Positions 1 through 7,757 of a stretch of DNA of 8,047 nucleotides are shown piece by piece. Positions within the stretch are counted from its first letter, which is position 1. Each line of letters opens with the position of its first letter. The translations under genes were made by a program, and so were the position numbers. The notes beneath the pieces were generated by a model. That model was given only the letters and a program-made list of their open reading frames with translations, ran no database searches and was not told where the DNA came from. Source of the stretch: Lentisphaerota bacterium (lineage in GTDB: Bacteria > Verrucomicrobiota > Lentisphaeria > Oligosphaerales > PUNB01). Location: the NCBI GenBank assembly GCA_003552565.1, contig PUNB01000078.1, positions 1 through 8,047 on the forward strand. Reading direction: 5' to 3'.

Positions 1-548
1 AGGAAGAACTTAAGCGCGGCTCTTCACGTCCAGTCTTTGTCAAGATGAGCGGCAATGTGGCGGCTGGAAATCGCCAGCTTCTGAAACTGGGGGCGCTGAC
101 TTTCCCGGATATCGCAAGCGATGATAAGCCGGAGAAGTTATTGCGAGAAGCGCTGCAAAATCAATCAGCCCAATCCGCGGAAGACCTGTTTTCGTACGGG
201 TGTCGAAGTAACGGTGAAACTGCCCATATATGCGATGACCAGGTTCCTGCCGAGGCCAGTCCTCCCGACAATCTTCCGTTGGCCGAAAACTCGAATGCCG
301 CCGAGGCTGTTTCTTCGTCTCCCTCCGTTGTTTCGCCTCCGGTGCCGAATCACGTTCCCGCCACCATTTATGAGGCTGTTCTGCCGGTGATTTTACAGGC
401 TCTGGAGCAACCGCTTTCAATTGATGAGCTGGCGGAAAAGCTTAATGTCGCCAAGGGCCAGCTTAAGGAATGGCTCAAGCAGGGTGTCAGTGAAAAGAAA
501 GTCAAGAAGCTTGCAGAGCGGCCTGTGCGGTATCAAAGGCGGTTATGA
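1..548 (+). CDS. DprA/Smf-like protein, C-terminal part (5' end outside window)
   Basis: The frame is open from position 3 with no start needed, so the gene begins upstream; the ATG at 45 lies inside a conserved block and is unlikely to be the start. About 181 residues are visible. The first 35 (PVFVK, then GNRQLLKLGA) look like the last strand and helix of the Rossmann-type nucleotide-binding fold of DprA/Smf-like proteins, in the divergent subgroup that ends 'VFVR...GNR.LL..GA' rather than the classic competence DprA. A low-complexity linker rich in Pro, Ser, Ala and Glu follows (roughly visible residues 55-115). The last 60 residues form a helix-turn-helix or winged-helix domain (QPLSIDELAEKLNVAKGQL, then RPVRYQRRL), as in the C-terminus of many DprA relatives. 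Known family role: binding single-stranded DNA and loading RecA. For this subgroup the role is uncertain. It ends in TGA, 10 bp from the stop of the opposing phosphatase gene. Confidence 0.6.
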   Translation, partial: EELKRGSSRPVFVKMSGNVAAGNRQLLKLGALTFPDIASDDKPEKLLREALQNQSAQSAEDLFSYGCRSNGETAHICDDQVPAEASPPDNLPLAENSNAAEAVSSSPSVVSPPVPNHVPATIYEAVLPVILQALEQPLSIDELAEKLNVAKGQLKEWLKQGVSEKKVKKLAERPVRYQRRL

Positions 549-558
549 ACCTGAGTGT

Positions 559-1371
559 TTAATTAATCGTCCATTCGGCATTGGCTTGTTGTGGATCGAA
601 CTGTAAAACCTGGGCGGCGGCATCGATCAGGCCGGGAGCGGCGGCCAGACAGCCGCGCCGCCATGGTTTGCCGCCGGGCCACATGTAACCAATCGCTCCC
701 GCCTCCCGGGCAATCAGCAGTCCGGCGGCCAGGTCCCAGACGAAAATTCGGGTTTCGCAATAACCGTCCAGTCGTCCGCAGGCTACATAGGCCAGATCCA
801 GCGCCGCCGACCCGCTGATTCTCAGTTTCTGTACCCGTTCCGACAGTTTTTCCATCTGTCGCAGCGATTCCTGTCCCGGCAGATTGCCGAAACCTACCGC
901 CAGCATTGCCTGCTCCAGACGGTTGGTGGCGGCAGCGTCGATCGGCTCTCCGTTGCAGTAAGCTCCGCCGTCGCGTAAGGCCGAGAAAAGTTCTTCCCGC
1001 ACGGGATCGTAGACCACTCCCGCCTGCACTTCTCCCCGCCGGCACCAGGCAATGGACACACAGAAATGCGGATGGCCGTGGGAAAAGTTTACTGTGCCGT
1101 CGAGCGGGTCGATAATCCAGATTCCCTCTTTTTGGGTTTCACTGGCGCCGCATTCCTCCGAAATAATGCCGTCCTCAGGTCGTTCTTCACGGAGCTTGTT
1201 GATAATTAAATCTTCCGAGGCCTTGTCCGCCGCCAGTTTGACATCATGCAGTTCCCGGCTGTCCACCTTTATGTCGCCCTGGCGACGAGTCTCCAGTAAA
1301 ATCTTTCCTGCTTCCCGGGCAACTGTTTCCGCCAATTGGAGATTATCTTGAGCTTTTCTGCTGTCTGTCAT
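559..1371 (-). CDS. suhB: Inositol monophosphatase family protein (SuhB-type)
   Basis: A 270-residue protein of normal length for bacterial inositol monophosphatases, which hydrolyse myo-inositol-1-phosphate and related sugar phosphates with Mg2+ in the cytoplasm. All key motifs are visible: the metal-binding acidic pair in IISEECG (E72, E73), DPLDGTVNF (D88, D91, with G92 and T93 of the phosphate site), the family block GSAALDLAYVACGRLDGY (187-204), and WDLAAG (212-217, third metal ligand D213). The start MTDSRK was chosen because an AAGGA ribosome-binding site lies 7 bases upstream; the reading frame stays open for 76 more codons, but these overlap the desaturase gene and look unlike the family. 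The gene starts 19 bp after the desaturase stop, so it is probably co-transcribed. Other members of the fold (histidinol-phosphatase HisN, CysQ nucleotidase) are less likely given the SuhB-like central block, but substrate cannot be fixed from sequence. Confidence 0.93.
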   Translation of the reverse strand: MTDSRKAQDNLQLAETVAREAGKILLETRRQGDIKVDSRELHDVKLAADKASEDLIINKLREERPEDGIISEECGASETQKEGIWIIDPLDGTVNFSHGHPHFCVSIAWCRRGEVQAGVVYDPVREELFSALRDGGAYCNGEPIDAAATNRLEQAMLAVGFGNLPGQESLRQMEKLSERVQKLRISGSAALDLAYVACGRLDGYCETRIFVWDLAAGLLIAREAGAIGYMWPGGKPWRRGCLAAAPGLIDAAAQVLQFDPQQANAEWTIN

Positions 1372-1378
1372 GAAAGAA

Positions 1379-1383
1379 TCCTT
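1379..1383 (-). promoter_or_regulatory. Ribosome binding site of the phosphatase gene
   Basis: Read on the minus strand this is AAGGA, 7 bases before the ATG at 1371. It is the clearest Shine-Dalgarno match in the operon and decides the start of the phosphatase over the longer open frame that reaches 1599. It lies between the desaturase stop and the phosphatase start. Confidence 0.75.
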
Positions 1384-1390
1384 ATTCCGG

Positions 1391-2842
1391 TTATAATTGC
1401 TGGGCGGTGATTTTAGCGGACAGCAAGCATAATGGAATGCCGCCGCCGGGATGCACACTGCCGCCGCAAAAGTATAAATTGCTGATCCGGCGGGAGAAGT
1501 TGGGATGGCGCATAAAAGCGGCCAAGCGGCTGTTAGAGCTGTTTCCGTACAGGGCGCCGAGGTGCGAGCGGGTGAGTTCCTGAATGCCTCTCGGATCAAG
1601 CACGTACTGGCCTTCGATCAAGGGTTCCAGCTCAGTTCCCAGTATCCGGCTGATTTTACTGATAATATTTTTTCGCGCTGTTTTCAGCAGAGTGTCCCAT
1701 TCCTGCCCCTGATCGCAGGGGGCATTGATCATAGTAAACCAGTTTTCGCGGCCGGCGGGGGCGTCATCAGGTTCGTGTTTGCTGGTGATGTTAATATACA
1801 CGGTCGGATCGGCCGCGATACCGCCTTGTTCCAGCGTTTCAAACTCTCGCTTATAATCATTGCTGAATAAAATGTTATGCAATCCCAGTTCCGGAAATTC
1901 ACCCTTGATCCGCCAGTAGAAAATAACCGCTGAAGTGGACTTCGGCCGATTCAAAAGGCGGCGCGGGCGGTATTTAGCAGGCAGTAGTTTTTTGTAAGTA
2001 TAATAAACATCCATATTGCTTACAATGCTGTCGAAGGTATGTTCCCGGCCGTTGGTCCGCACTCCTCGGGCACCGTTTGAGCCGATGGTTATTTCTTCCA
2101 CGTTCTGGTCGAAATGAAACCGCACCCCCTGGCGCCGGGCAAGCTGATAAATCGCCCGGGTCAAGGTGTACATTCCGCCACGAGGGAAAAAAGCACCGAT
2201 GCCATGTTCAAAATGAGGAATGATATTCAAAAGTCCTGGCGCTTTGTAAGGATTGGAACCGTTGTAAGTGGCGAATCGATTGAAAAGCTGCACCATTTTA
2301 GGATGGCGCAATTGTTTTTCATTCACCCGATTCATGGTGGTGAAGATATCCAGGCTTGGGAGATTGAATATAGCCGCGATCACTTGTCGGTCCCGCCAAG
2401 TGGCGAATTGATGCAGGGATTTTTCCAGAAAAATGCGTCCCGTCAGCTCGTACTTGCGAGCACTGTCCGCCAGCGTCGAAAGAATGCTTTCCGGGTGGAC
2501 GCGCAGCTTTTTTTCTGCTTCCCGAGCAAAATCATACTTGTCGGCATGTGCCTGCAGACGAGTGCCGTCTTCCCAGAAATAGCGGCAGATTGTGGACAGA
2601 CGCTGGTACTGAAAATGTTCTCTCGGTTCTTCGCCGGCCAGAAGGAAAAGTTCATCGATATAATGAGGCATGGTGAACAGAGAAGGTCCGAGGTCAAAGC
2701 GGCAGTCTTGCAGAGCAAACTGTGTAAGCTTGCCGCCGGGGTCGCTGTTGGCCTCATAAACATTCACTTCGTGGCCGCGAGCCGCCAAGCGCACGGCGAC
2801 GGCCAGGCCGGCGATTCCGGAACCAATTATTCCTATGCGCAT
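1391..2842 (-). CDS. crtI: Phytoene desaturase (CrtI/CrtD) family FAD-dependent oxidoreductase
   Basis: A 483-residue protein, normal length for bacterial carotenoid desaturases. The N-terminus MRIGIIGSGIAGLAVAVRLA carries the GxGxxG dinucleotide-binding motif (7-12), with E30 at the end of the second strand and the DPGGK block (34-38) that binds FAD. The C-terminus has NLYFCGGSVHPGGGIP (455-470) followed by LCLLSAK, the second FAD contact and family signature. The family catalyses desaturation, or related isomerisation, of phytoene and other carotenoid precursors at the membrane. The C-terminal wording (GGSVHPGGGIPLCL) recalls CrtD-type hydroxycarotenoid 3,4-desaturases and related enzymes of uncertain substrate more than classic CrtI, so the symbol is a family label. 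No phytoene synthase (CrtB) or other crt gene is present nearby. The start is fixed by the motif's closeness to the N-terminus; the ribosome site is weak (GAGAG 13 bases upstream). It lies 59 bp downstream of the HEAT gene and 19 bp upstream of the phosphatase gene. Confidence 0.88.
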   Translation of the reverse strand: MRIGIIGSGIAGLAVAVRLAARGHEVNVYEANSDPGGKLTQFALQDCRFDLGPSLFTMPHYIDELFLLAGEEPREHFQYQRLSTICRYFWEDGTRLQAHADKYDFAREAEKKLRVHPESILSTLADSARKYELTGRIFLEKSLHQFATWRDRQVIAAIFNLPSLDIFTTMNRVNEKQLRHPKMVQLFNRFATYNGSNPYKAPGLLNIIPHFEHGIGAFFPRGGMYTLTRAIYQLARRQGVRFHFDQNVEEITIGSNGARGVRTNGREHTFDSIVSNMDVYYTYKKLLPAKYRPRRLLNRPKSTSAVIFYWRIKGEFPELGLHNILFSNDYKREFETLEQGGIAADPTVYINITSKHEPDDAPAGRENWFTMINAPCDQGQEWDTLLKTARKNIISKISRILGTELEPLIEGQYVLDPRGIQELTRSHLGALYGNSSNSRLAAFMRHPNFSRRISNLYFCGGSVHPGGGIPLCLLSAKITAQQL

Positions 2843-2901
2843 TATGGTCTGGGTCTCTCTTGTTTTCGCGCTTGCCCGTTTTATTTTTGAAGGGATTTGT
2901 T

Positions 2902-4797
2902 TTATCGGGAAGTTCTTTGATAAATCAGGGTCGGCTCACGAGTCGGCGCCGGCAGAGGTGAGAGGTTTTCGCTGTCGTTTTTGACCCACGACAGGGTCTG
3001 TCTTTTGATATCCATCAAGATGGGGGTATTTGTGACTTGGCTGGCAAATTCGTCATCCACTCTTCCGTTCTCTTCCGCGGCGGCGGTGAATCTTCGGTTC
3101 AGTTCCTGCAATTCCTCCAAGTAGGATTGGTTTGTCTTCGCCGCTTCCGCAAAGGCGAAAACGGCACTGGCCATTACCTCAGGATCATCATGCATCGGCG
3201 GCCCCATGGGTACTCTGACGACTGTTTCCAGGGCATGTCGGCGGATGCGGTCCATGATATCTTCCGGAAGCGGCCGCAAGCGCGGGGCGGCCCAGCAGAC
3301 AGCCATACGGTCCTGGGCGGTGTAGCTTGGTTCTGTGTTGCGAGTGTCTCGAAGAATTGTCAACATCGGCGGTGCGAAGACTGGATCCCGCAATTGTCCG
3401 GCAGAGGTTATGGCCGCTAATCTCACATCAACGCTGGGATCCAGGATCAAGGCGGCCAGGTGGGGATACGCCGAGCGGTCGGCAATAATCCCAAAAGCTT
3501 GAGCCGCCGCCCGTCGGACTGTTTCTTCCGGATGCTGATGATAATCAACCACAGTCGGCAGAGCGGCTTGATATTGCAGCCGCGTTAATGCTAGAATAGC
3601 GGCGGCGATGATTTCAGTTCTGTCTTCTTGCTTGAGTAATTGATGAATTGCCGAAGAGAATTCTTCGGCCTCGATCCGCCCCAGAACATTGACGCTGTGA
3701 TAGCGTGCGTTCGGTTCCTTCGCTGTCAGTTGTTTCGCGGTCAGGTCCGTTACGGGTTCGCCGGAGCGGTGAAGGGTGACAATGGTTTCTTCCGACTCTC
3801 TGCGTACAAAGCCTTTGTCGTCGGTGAACCTTGCAATTGTTTTTTCCAAGGTTTCCGGCCCGGGAAAATTCCGCAGGGATTTTACGGCGGCGCGCCGGAC
3901 TTCGGCGTCTTCATCATCCGTCAGCCGCAGCAGCACCCGCTGGTCCACTTGGAAGAGATTTGCATCTGATTCTTTCCCGGAGCGTAAATTCCGGATGTCG
4001 ACATCATCGGCGGATGCCGCGGCGGCCCAGCGCACTGATGCATGGGAATGTTCGGCCATTTTCTGACGCAGTTCCGATTCAAACTTTAAATTATGTTCAG
4101 CGGTTTGTAGCATTATCACGCGGGGTGTCAAAGGGGAATCATCGGTTTCAGCCGCCTGCATTATTATTTCCTGGTTTTCCTCGGCATCCTGGGTGGCGAG
4201 AGCTGCCGCCCAGGCTTCGGCTCGTAAGTGGCTCTCGGCTGTCTGCGTCAGCTCGTAAATATCCGCGAATTGCAGATGTCGGGCATGCGTCTGCAGGGCT
4301 CGCAAGGCGCCTTGCCGCACTCGATCCTTGGCATCATCCTGGGCCTGGACGAGTATCTGCCGTAATCCTGCTTCCGTGGTCGGCAGCTGGGAAAGGAGAT
4401 GGTGGCTCCAGTAACGTATACGGCTGTCTTCATGGTTAAGCAGGGGGATAACGGTACGGGCGGTTTCTTCGGGATTGTCTCTGGGCAGGCGCGGGAGTTG
4501 ACTGATCGCCGCTGCCTTTAAATCATGGGAATGCTCTCCCTCGAGCACAGAAAGTAAAAAATTCTCGGCGGCGGCATGATTAGTGTCCCCCAGGTTGTGC
4601 AGCAGCCGGCGATGCAGGCGCGCATCCAGATAATCCAGACCTTCGATCAGAAAATCGACTGATTCCCGGGAAGCTCTCACAGGTCTTTCCGTCCGCAGTT
4701 CGTTTTGCAGAGGCGGTCGTTCACTCCAGATGGGAGCCATCAGAGGAACGATCGCCAGGCTGTGAAAAATTTTTTTTATTTTCATGGGTAGATGCAT
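2902..4797 (-). CDS. HEAT-repeat protein, probably exported
   Basis: A 631-residue protein with a likely signal sequence: Met-Lys-Ile-Lys-Lys (5-9), then a hydrophobic stretch to about residue 24 (IFHSLAIVPLMAPIW). The rest is almost wholly helical-repeat. HEAT-like units with the D-x-x-V-R-x-x-A-A pattern are visible near 122-136, 156-168, 297-308 (DAEVRRAAVKSL), 328-341, 424-438 (EETVRRAAAQAFGII) and 456-468 (VDVRLAAITSAGQL). No catalytic motif is seen. HEAT arrays usually scaffold protein contacts. Two starts are possible: 4797 (MHLPMKIKK) or 4785 (MKIKK); neither has a good ribosome site, and both keep the signal sequence. The frame stays open further upstream to 4926, but that part overlaps the permease gene and is rejected. 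It begins 32 bp after the permease stop, so it is probably translated from the transporter mRNA and could be an extracytoplasmic partner of it (inference). The last ~30 residues are Pro/Thr-rich. Confidence 0.8.
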   Translation of the reverse strand: MHLPMKIKKIFHSLAIVPLMAPIWSERPPLQNELRTERPVRASRESVDFLIEGLDYLDARLHRRLLHNLGDTNHAAAENFLLSVLEGEHSHDLKAAAISQLPRLPRDNPEETARTVIPLLNHEDSRIRYWSHHLLSQLPTTEAGLRQILVQAQDDAKDRVRQGALRALQTHARHLQFADIYELTQTAESHLRAEAWAAALATQDAEENQEIIMQAAETDDSPLTPRVIMLQTAEHNLKFESELRQKMAEHSHASVRWAAAASADDVDIRNLRSGKESDANLFQVDQRVLLRLTDDEDAEVRRAAVKSLRNFPGPETLEKTIARFTDDKGFVRRESEETIVTLHRSGEPVTDLTAKQLTAKEPNARYHSVNVLGRIEAEEFSSAIHQLLKQEDRTEIIAAAILALTRLQYQAALPTVVDYHQHPEETVRRAAAQAFGIIADRSAYPHLAALILDPSVDVRLAAITSAGQLRDPVFAPPMLTILRDTRNTEPSYTAQDRMAVCWAAPRLRPLPEDIMDRIRRHALETVVRVPMGPPMHDDPEVMASAVFAFAEAAKTNQSYLEELQELNRRFTAAAEENGRVDDEFASQVTNTPILMDIKRQTLSWVKNDSENLSPLPAPTREPTLIYQRTSR

Positions 4798-4829
4798 GTT
4801 GTTTGAAGATTTTTTAACGAATTCTGAAG

Positions 4830-6521
4830 TTAATAACGTTTGGAAAACAGCGAGTGTACCCGGATGGCGCTGAGTATCAGCACCAAAGCGAAAAGAATGG
4901 CATAAACCAGGATTGTATTCTGCCATAACGGTCGATTAAAAATCAAGGGCAGATCGGCGAACCACCGGTCAGTCGTCAGCTGCAGTGCCGCGACCAGGGG
5001 GTTTAAACTCAAGGCCGTCGCCTGGGCTTCCCTGGAAACGCGATCGCCGAACATCAATACCGCCAAGGTGCCGATGGAAAAGACAAAGGCAAAGCCGTAA
5101 CTCAAGGCGGTCGCGGCCGCCGTTTTTTTCATAACGCTGGAAGCGAAAAGTCCGAACATGGTGAAAGTGAAAGTGGCCAGCACCAGAATGCCCATCCAGG
5201 CGGTGACGCGCCAATAGGCCGGGTCCGTTTCCATATACAAGATGGCGAAAAAAACCGGCAGACTGCTGATGATAAAGATCAGCACGTAGATGAATGCGGC
5301 TTTAAATTTTCCTGTCACCAAGGTCCAGGCTCGGATCGGAGTCATTCGCAGCATGTCGAAAGTGCCGCTGGTCATTTCGTCGGAAATACTGCTGCTGCTG
5401 ACAACCGGGGCGAAGGACACCACCACGGCGAATTGAAACAGCACGGCGGCTAGACGTACCTGGTCTTGGGAAAAGAACACTCCATACTGCAGTGTGACCA
5501 GAAAAATCAACGCCAGACTGATCGAAATCAATATCGCCAGCGCCCGGAGAATAAACTTGGGATTGCCGAAGATTTTACTGCGCAGTTCAGTCACGAACAC
5601 CGGGTTGCGCCAGGAGCTGATCGGTTTTTTCCTTTTCAAGGGATCGATGAGATAGAAAGGGAACCCCACGCGTCTTTTCAGGCTGGTGCGGAAATCGCTG
5701 TACATCTCCCTTTGATTCTCTTTTTTTCTGGCTCCCGGGGGCTGGAATATCAGAATGCAGAAAGCTCCTAGAAAAATAACCGCCAGGCCGCCCATACCGA
5801 TGAGATGCTGAATGACCGCTCTTTGTGCGTCCAGCCCTCCCCACCTGACTTCATAGAGGGCGGGGTCGTAGAGCGCCGCCAATGCTTCAAAAGGGCTTAT
5901 GGTGCGAATGGTCATGACGATTTCCCGCAATGGTTCAAATTGCCGCAGCAGTACGGCCGGAAGCCAGACAGCACCGGCGAGAATAATGATGCCCATATAT
6001 GTCAACAGCACGGCCGCCAGGCTGTGCCGGCACCATGCACTGAGAGCCAGTCCCAAGAGACAGTAAGTGAACACCGACAGAGTCATAATCCCGTAGGTCT
6101 GCAACAGAAATCTTATGCCGATGCCGCCGCTTAAGGCGCATATAGCGGTCAGAGGCATGATGATCAGAATGATTAACAGCACCATGGCAAAAGAGGACAA
6201 TAGTTTACCGGCCATAATATCGAAGGGAGTCAGCAGGGTAGTGAACAGCTGATCGAATGTGTTGCTCTCTTTTTCCTCGGTAATAGCGGTGGCCGCAACC
6301 ACCGGCGTGGTGAAAAGCAGCAGTCCCAGGCTGGAAGCAAGGAAAACCATAAATAATTCTTCACTGTCGAAACGGGAGAAAACTCCTGTGCGAGGCCATA
6401 GCATAAAGAGAATGAAGCTGAGAGTGGTTAGTAGAATGAGGATGGCCGCCAGCAGTTTCCCGCCGCGTGCGGCGGCGGTGAACTCTCGACGGAAGATAGG
6501 GTTTTTTCTGATCTTTATCAT
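4830..6521 (-). CDS. ABC-2-type transporter permease, two fused homologous halves
   Basis: A 563-residue inner-membrane protein, about twice the usual ABC-2 permease. By eye there are about 12 membrane segments, six per half: near 23-42, 58-77, 108-128, 137-163, 168-190 and 240-260, then 324-345, 355-377, 406-428, 436-462, 468-491 and 537-553. The halves share landmarks about 299 residues apart: NPIFRREF (7-14) with NPVFVTEL (306-313); ITEEKESNTFDQL (80-92) with ISDEMTSGTFDML (379-391), the E/D-x-x-x-TFD coupling region of ABC-2 permeases; and TISPFEALAAL (207-217) with SLNPLVAALQL (505-515). A basic cytoplasmic linker (about 263-305) joins them. It should pair with the ATPase encoded 21 bp upstream, one chain taking the place of a permease dimer. 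The exported substrate is unknown. ATG at 6521 begins MIKIRKNP, the usual style for this family; no clear ribosome site is seen, so coupling to the preceding gene is possible. Confidence 0.9.
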   Translation of the reverse strand: MIKIRKNPIFRREFTAAARGGKLLAAILILLTTLSFILFMLWPRTGVFSRFDSEELFMVFLASSLGLLLFTTPVVAATAITEEKESNTFDQLFTTLLTPFDIMAGKLLSSFAMVLLIILIIMPLTAICALSGGIGIRFLLQTYGIMTLSVFTYCLLGLALSAWCRHSLAAVLLTYMGIIILAGAVWLPAVLLRQFEPLREIVMTIRTISPFEALAALYDPALYEVRWGGLDAQRAVIQHLIGMGGLAVIFLGAFCILIFQPPGARKKENQREMYSDFRTSLKRRVGFPFYLIDPLKRKKPISSWRNPVFVTELRSKIFGNPKFILRALAILISISLALIFLVTLQYGVFFSQDQVRLAAVLFQFAVVVSFAPVVSSSSISDEMTSGTFDMLRMTPIRAWTLVTGKFKAAFIYVLIFIISSLPVFFAILYMETDPAYWRVTAWMGILVLATFTFTMFGLFASSVMKKTAAATALSYGFAFVFSIGTLAVLMFGDRVSREAQATALSLNPLVAALQLTTDRWFADLPLIFNRPLWQNTILVYAILFALVLILSAIRVHSLFSKRY

Positions 6522-6542
6522 CTTATGAACTCGTTTTTTTGT

Positions 6543-7688
6543 TTATTTCTTTTTCGCGTCCATTTTATCTTCTGCCGGTTTGTTTGCTGAGCTGGAGTGA
6601 TTTTTTAGTTTCAGGCGTGGCTTGGTACTATTTTCGGGTTTTTTATTATCATTTTCAGATGGTTTCTTGTCCACTAGGGATTGTTCTTCCGACGTTTTTT
6701 CACTGGCCGTTTTTTTCTCGGACTCCTGAGTTTTTTCTTGCGAAGCGGATTCCCGCGTCTGCTGTCCGTTTTTTCTAGTGACTCTCAGAAATGCCTCTTC
6801 CAGATCACCTTCTTCTTCTCTGAAGCCGACGACTTTGACTTGATTCTGCACCAGCAGTTGATTGATTTCGGCAATCTCCGAACGGGGGCCGACATATACG
6901 GCGCGGATTTCGTTGCCCTGCGCGGTTACTTCTTTAATGTTGTCGTGGTTGGAACATAAGTCGGCCGCTTTTTGGGTTTCACCCTGAATGGTTATACTGA
7001 GAATAATATTTTCCTGCAGACTGGTTATGATTTCCTTGATTGTGCCGAATGCCAGCAGCCGGCCCTTCTCTACGATACCTGCCAGGTCGCATACCGAAGA
7101 AAGCTCTGGCAGGATATGGGACGAAAGCATGATAGTCTTGCCGTACTCCCGCAGGCGGGTGATGGTGCGGCGCATTTCTATGCGGGCATAAGGATCCAGT
7201 CCCGAAGCTGGTTCGTCAAGGATCAGCACTTGCGGGTCGTGCAGCAGAGTTTTGGCCAGAACAACCCTTTTGCCCATCCCCTGGGAGAGAGAGTTTACTT
7301 GATAATCCAGCATGTATTTAGCATCCGCCAGTTCCAGAACGCCCTCAATCCGTGATTTCCTTTGCTTTGGCGGAATTTTAAAGGCGGCACAGAAAAAATC
7401 CAGATATTCCCAGACGCTCATCTGATCGTAAACTCCGGTCTTGTCCGGCATATAGCCGATCATCCGCTTTATTTTTCCCTGGTTACGCCTGCGTACTTCC
7501 ACGTCCCCGATATAGGCTTTGCCGCTGCTGGGTTTAAAAAGACCGCAGAGCAGTTTAATGGTAGTGGTTTTGCCGGCTCCGTTGGGGCCGATAAAACCGA
7601 AAATTTTACCTTTGGGAATTTCCATATTCAGATCGAATATACCTCGATTATTACCATAGTCGCGCGTCAGGTTTTCTGTTTTGATCAT
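6543..7688 (-). CDS. ABC-2-type transporter ATP-binding protein with charged C-terminal tail
   Basis: A 381-residue protein with the nucleotide-binding domain in the first ~220 residues: Walker A GPNGAGKT (34-41), signature LSQGM (134-138), Walker B VLILDEP (154-160, catalytic E159), D-loop SGLDP (162-166) and switch histidine H191 in SSHIL. At the Q-loop position the usual PQ is PD (P81, D82, in IGYMPDKTGVYDQMSVWEYL), a variant known in ABC-2 ATPases. Residues ~225-305 form the C-terminal regulatory domain common in this group (ending EEGDLEEAFLRVTR). After that, ~75 residues are low-complexity, rich in Lys, Glu, Ser and Thr, and should be disordered; most relatives end near residue 305. It hydrolyses ATP to drive the permease encoded next. 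The start at 7688 gives a normal N-terminus, with GGAG 11 bases upstream as a weak ribosome site. It is the first gene of the likely operon. Confidence 0.93.
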   Translation of the reverse strand: MIKTENLTRDYGNNRGIFDLNMEIPKGKIFGFIGPNGAGKTTTIKLLCGLFKPSSGKAYIGDVEVRRRNQGKIKRMIGYMPDKTGVYDQMSVWEYLDFFCAAFKIPPKQRKSRIEGVLELADAKYMLDYQVNSLSQGMGKRVVLAKTLLHDPQVLILDEPASGLDPYARIEMRRTITRLREYGKTIMLSSHILPELSSVCDLAGIVEKGRLLAFGTIKEIITSLQENIILSITIQGETQKAADLCSNHDNIKEVTAQGNEIRAVYVGPRSEIAEINQLLVQNQVKVVGFREEEGDLEEAFLRVTRKNGQQTRESASQEKTQESEKKTASEKTSEEQSLVDKKPSENDNKKPENSTKPRLKLKNHSSSANKPAEDKMDAKKK

Positions 7689-7757
7689 GGTTTAATTAAC
7701 TCCGTTAACAATGTGTCGTCCTTGCTGAGACTCAAGGTTTCAGTGTTCAGGTGTCAT

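Noticed and set aside
1372..1599. 76-residue N-terminal extension of the phosphatase
   Set aside because: It overlaps the end of the desaturase gene, does not resemble the family, and a good ribosome site directly precedes the ATG at 1371.
2114..2890. 258-codon open frame on the plus strand
   Set aside because: It lies antisense to the desaturase gene, whose motifs are unmistakable, and its translation shows no family-like sequence.
3831..4439. 202-codon open frame on the plus strand
   Set aside because: It is antisense to the HEAT-repeat gene and is rich in Arg, Pro and Ser, as expected from reading GC-rich codons in the wrong frame.
4798..4926. 43-residue N-terminal extension of the HEAT protein
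   Set aside because: It overlaps the permease 3' end, and the signal-like sequence begins only at 4797/4785.
6460..6475. GC-rich palindrome CCGCCGCGTGCGGCGG
   Set aside because: It lies inside the permease coding sequence (Ala-Ala-Arg-Gly region) and is explained by codon composition.
7700..7732. Possible promoter (TTGAGT with a weak -10) for the operon on the minus strand
   Set aside because: The best -10 candidates match only about half of the consensus, so it is not strong enough to list.
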